From contig JBAQSX010000022.1 of the NCBI GenBank assembly GCA_049296695.1, forward strand, positions 1 through 8,145: 8,145 nt of DNA, in the 5' to 3' direction. The position numbers and the translations under genes were made by a program. Below are positions 5,874 to 8,145 of this stretch, piece after piece; the stretch's first letter is position 1; every line of letters starts with the position of its first letter. The notes below the pieces were generated by a model, which made no database searches, was not told where the DNA came from, and saw only the letters and a list, made by a program, of their open reading frames with translations. Origin of the DNA: UBA10906 sp049296695 (GTDB lineage Bacteria > Pseudomonadota > Gammaproteobacteria > Methylococcales > Methylomonadaceae).

Positions 5874-7957
5874 TTCAAAAAGCTAAAATTCTCATCGTTG
5901 ATGATAATCCTAATAATCGCTTAGCCATACGCACGGTTTTAAAAGGTGTTGATGCTCAGCTAGACGAAGCCAGTAATGGTTTTGATGCCTTGACTATGGC
6001 GTTAGAAAACGATTACGCCTTGATTTTACTCGATGTGCAGATGCCTGAAATGGATGGCTATGAAGTCTGCGAGCAACTCCGCGCCGATACGCGTACTGCC
6101 GATACCCCCGTCATTTTTCTGACCGCCGCCTACAAAGAAAATAGCGACAAAATGCACGGCTATACCGCTGGCGCGACTGATTATTTAACTAAACCTTTAG
6201 ATGATCACATTTTAAAGGCTAAAGTCTATGTATTTTTACGCTTATATCAACAATATCAACAACTCCAAGAAAATAATGCCGCATTAGAATTAGCCGCTTC
6301 GGTTTTTGAAGCCCAACAAGGCATTATGATTAGCAATGCCGATAATAAAATTATTCGGGTCAACAAAGCCTTTGTTGAAATGACAGGCTACAGTGCGCAA
6401 GAAGTCATGGGTAAAGACCCCAGTTTTCTTAACTCAGGTCGGCACGATAAAAATTTTTATCGCGGTTTATGGCAAAGCATTAAGCAAACAGGCACATGGC
6501 AGGGTGAAATTTGGGACAGACGTAAAAATGGTGAAATCTATCCTGAATGGTTGACCATCACACCTGTAAGCAATAATGGCGTGATTACCCATTACATCGG
6601 CACTATGACCGATATTAGCGAATACAAAACCGCAGAAGAACAAATTCGCCAGCTTGCTTTTTATGACCCCTTAACAGGCTTGCCTAATCGCCGCTTGTTG
6701 CTAGAACGCTTGCAACATAGCGTTGATATGCACGACCGCGATGGCAAGTTAATGGCGTTAATGATGTTAGATTTAGATAATTTCAAACCCGTCAACGACA
6801 GCTTAGGGCATTTGGCAGGTGATGAATTATTACAACAAGTCGCCAAGCGATTGCTAGGTTGTTTGCGTAATGTCGATATGATTGCCCGTTTAGGCGGCGA
6901 TGAATTTATCGTCTTACTCGAAAATGTTAATTCTGCCGATGATGCCTCGCATGTTGCCGAAAACATCATTAACGATTTAAATGGTTCATTTTATTTACTC
7001 GATGACAAAGAGCATGAAGTGCATATTGGCGTGAGTATAGGGATTAGTTTGTATGCGCAACACGGCAACACCGCGCAATTACTCATGGATCATGCCGATG
7101 CCGCGCTTTATAAAGCCAAAGATAATGGTCGTAATTGTTTTGCTTATTTCTCTGAAGACCTAACCATTGCCGCACGCAAACGCATAGAACTCGAAGCGCG
7201 TTTACGACTGGTGATTGAACATAATGAATTACTGGTTCATTACCAAGCCCAAGTCGATATTGTCACTGATAAAATTATTGGTGCTGAGGCTCTTATTCGT
7301 TGGAAACAACCCATAGAAGGTTTTAGTTGTCCTGCACAATTTATCCGCTTTGCCGAAGAAACAGGTTTTATAAATACCATTGGTGCGTGGGTATTACGCG
7401 AGACTTGTAGACAAGGCAAACAATGGTTAGATGAGGGATTGCCGCCTTTAATTTTGGCAGTTAATGTCTCACCGCAACAATTTCAGCGCAGTGATATGGT
7501 GGGTTTAGTCGCCGAAGTATTGCGTGATACCGCTTATCCTGCCCGTTATTTAGAATTGGAATTAACCGAAAGCGGTTTAATGGATAATCAAAATAAAAAT
7601 CGCCAAATTTTAAATAAACTACGCGAATTAGGTGTACAACTTGCGATTGATGATTTTGGCACAGGTTATTCTTCGCTAGCTTATTTAAAAATATTTCCGC
7701 TTAATACCTTAAAAATCGATAAAAGTTTTATTGATGATATACCCTATAAACAAGGTGACATGGCAATAGCTGCCACTATTATTGCGATGGGACATATATT
7801 AGGTTTTAAAGTATTAGCTGAGGGTGTAGAAACACCTCAGCAATTAGCTTTTTTACACGAAAAAGGCTGTGATAATTACCAAGGTTATATTAAAAGTAAA
7901 CCCGTTTCTGCTGAAGAATTTGAAAAACTAGTGCGTCAACAGCAATTAGTGGGCTAG
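5870..7957 (+). CDS. Response regulator with PAS, diguanylate cyclase (GGDEF) and c-di-GMP phosphodiesterase (EAL) domains
   Basis: A 695-residue cytoplasmic output protein of the operon. The receiver covers about 5-122, with acidic pocket D11-D12, phosphoacceptor D55, T85 and K108. A short coil rich in Gln (about 124-140) leads to a PAS domain (about 141-253). GGDEF covers about 260-428: LDLDNFK at 300-306, the intact GGDEF motif at 342-346, and the product-inhibition I-site R333xxD336 exactly five residues upstream. EAL covers about 440-690: E473 of EAL, N532, E564 and E567 in ELTE, D594-D595 in DDFGTGYSS, K615, E651 and Q671. These are the residues expected of an active phosphodiesterase, at near-canonical spacing. 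Both activities therefore look possible; the sequence does not tell which dominates. ATG 5870 overlaps the methylesterase stop (ATGA), with a weak GGA at 5858-5860. The receiver is a natural phosphate acceptor from the kinase upstream (inference). Confidence 0.96.
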   Translation: MIQKAKILIVDDNPNNRLAIRTVLKGVDAQLDEASNGFDALTMALENDYALILLDVQMPEMDGYEVCEQLRADTRTADTPVIFLTAAYKENSDKMHGYTAGATDYLTKPLDDHILKAKVYVFLRLYQQYQQLQENNAALELAASVFEAQQGIMISNADNKIIRVNKAFVEMTGYSAQEVMGKDPSFLNSGRHDKNFYRGLWQSIKQTGTWQGEIWDRRKNGEIYPEWLTITPVSNNGVITHYIGTMTDISEYKTAEEQIRQLAFYDPLTGLPNRRLLLERLQHSVDMHDRDGKLMALMMLDLDNFKPVNDSLGHLAGDELLQQVAKRLLGCLRNVDMIARLGGDEFIVLLENVNSADDASHVAENIINDLNGSFYLLDDKEHEVHIGVSIGISLYAQHGNTAQLLMDHADAALYKAKDNGRNCFAYFSEDLTIAARKRIELEARLRLVIEHNELLVHYQAQVDIVTDKIIGAEALIRWKQPIEGFSCPAQFIRFAEETGFINTIGAWVLRETCRQGKQWLDEGLPPLILAVNVSPQQFQRSDMVGLVAEVLRDTAYPARYLELELTESGLMDNQNKNRQILNKLRELGVQLAIDDFGTGYSSLAYLKIFPLNTLKIDKSFIDDIPYKQGDMAIAATIIAMGHILGFKVLAEGVETPQQLAFLHEKGCDNYQGYIKSKPVSAEEFEKLVRQQQLVG

Positions 7958-7975
7958 TAATTATTAATCTAAGCT

Positions 7976-8006
7976 GGTAGAGACGTTGCAATGCAACGTC
8001 TTTACC
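7976..8006. repeat. 31-nt near-perfect palindrome downstream of the operon
   Basis: Arms GGTAGAGACGTTGCA (7976-7990) and TGCAACGTCTTTACC (7992-8006) pair over 15 bp with one G-T wobble and a single-base centre. It starts 18 nt after the last stop codon. The sequence type (GTAGAGACGTTGCA inverted) is, from memory, a dispersed repeat found in several bacterial genomes; this was not checked. It is the best candidate for a transcript 3'-end structure, but it is followed by AAATAC rather than a T-tract, so it is not a standard intrinsic terminator. Confidence 0.75.
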
Positions 8007-8145
8007 AAATACTTATTTCAGCTTTGCTTAGGCAATTAAAAAATATGGTAGTGCTTCAAAAGAGTAGGTTTTAACAAAACATTTTAGCTGGAGTTCAAAC
8101 CTAGGTTTGAACTCCGAAAGGTTTAATATTAACTAGCCTACTTTT
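8007..8145. other. Non-coding tail
   Basis: Apart from the palindrome at 8090-8115, nothing convincing is seen here. There is no open frame of useful length on either strand, no tRNA-like fold was recognised, and the next gene lies beyond the window edge. Confidence 0.6.
8090..8115. repeat. 26-nt perfect palindrome
   Basis: GGAGTTCAAACCT (8090-8102) is followed immediately by its exact reverse complement (8103-8115), with CCTAGG at the centre. It has no spacer, so an RNA hairpin would need to open a few central pairs. The flanks 8060-8075 and 8131-8145 carry weaker complementary sequence (AGTAGG... against ...CCTACT), so it may be the core of a larger small mobile-repeat element running to the window edge. 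No T-tract follows on either strand. Confidence 0.7.

Noticed and set aside
6661..6969. Open frame on the - strand, 102 codons
   Set aside because: It is opposite the GGDEF domain; low-complexity Ser/Asn-rich translation, consistent with a shadow frame.
7976..8145. Intrinsic terminator for the operon
   Set aside because: Both palindromes lack a following T-tract on the + strand, so neither fits the standard pattern.
1..8145. CRISPR array, tRNA, rRNA, insertion sequence or phage genes
   Set aside because: No regularly spaced direct repeats, RNA-gene folds or transposase/integrase motifs were seen on either strand.

Overview
The window is an AT-rich bacterial chromosome segment. It holds one four-gene signalling operon, all on the + strand, bounded and interrupted by short palindromic repeats. 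Leucine is mostly TTA and codons are A/T-ending. The domain style (dCache-HAMP-GAF-PAS hybrid kinase, REC-PAS-GGDEF-EAL output) and the GTAGGGGC...GCCCTTA hairpin repeats suggest a low-GC gammaproteobacterium, perhaps of the Beggiatoa/Thiothrix type. That placement is inference from style and memory; there is no marker gene in the window.

Layout: 1-79 is upstream non-coding sequence with one REP-like hairpin. 80-4348 encodes a 1422-residue membrane-bound hybrid histidine kinase (periplasmic Cache sensor, HAMP, GAF, PAS, Glu-rich coiled coil, HisKA, HATPase, three receivers). 4345-5193 encodes a CheR-type glutamate methyltransferase, joined to the kinase gene by an ATGA overlap. 5194-5291 is a 98-nt gap almost filled by an inverted pair of the same REP-like hairpin. 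5292-5873 encodes a stand-alone CheB-type methylesterase without a receiver domain. 5870-7957 encodes a REC-PAS-GGDEF-EAL protein, again joined by an ATGA overlap. 7958-8145 is non-coding and carries two unrelated palindromes.

Inferred working model: the kinase senses an external ligand (Cache) and internal cues (GAF, PAS). It passes phosphate to its own receivers and probably to the receiver of the last gene, whose intact GGDEF and EAL domains would make and break c-di-GMP. CheR and CheB normally adapt chemoreceptors, but this window contains no chemoreceptor, CheA or CheW. The kinase has a coiled coil just before its phosphoacceptor domain with Glu-Glu pairs at exact seven-residue spacing, resembling chemoreceptor methylation helices. 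The most interesting reading is therefore a one-component 'adapting' histidine kinase with c-di-GMP output, in which CheR/CheB reversibly methylate the kinase itself. Gene neighbourhoods pairing hybrid kinases with CheR/CheB are known in other bacteria, but the methylation target here is a hypothesis.
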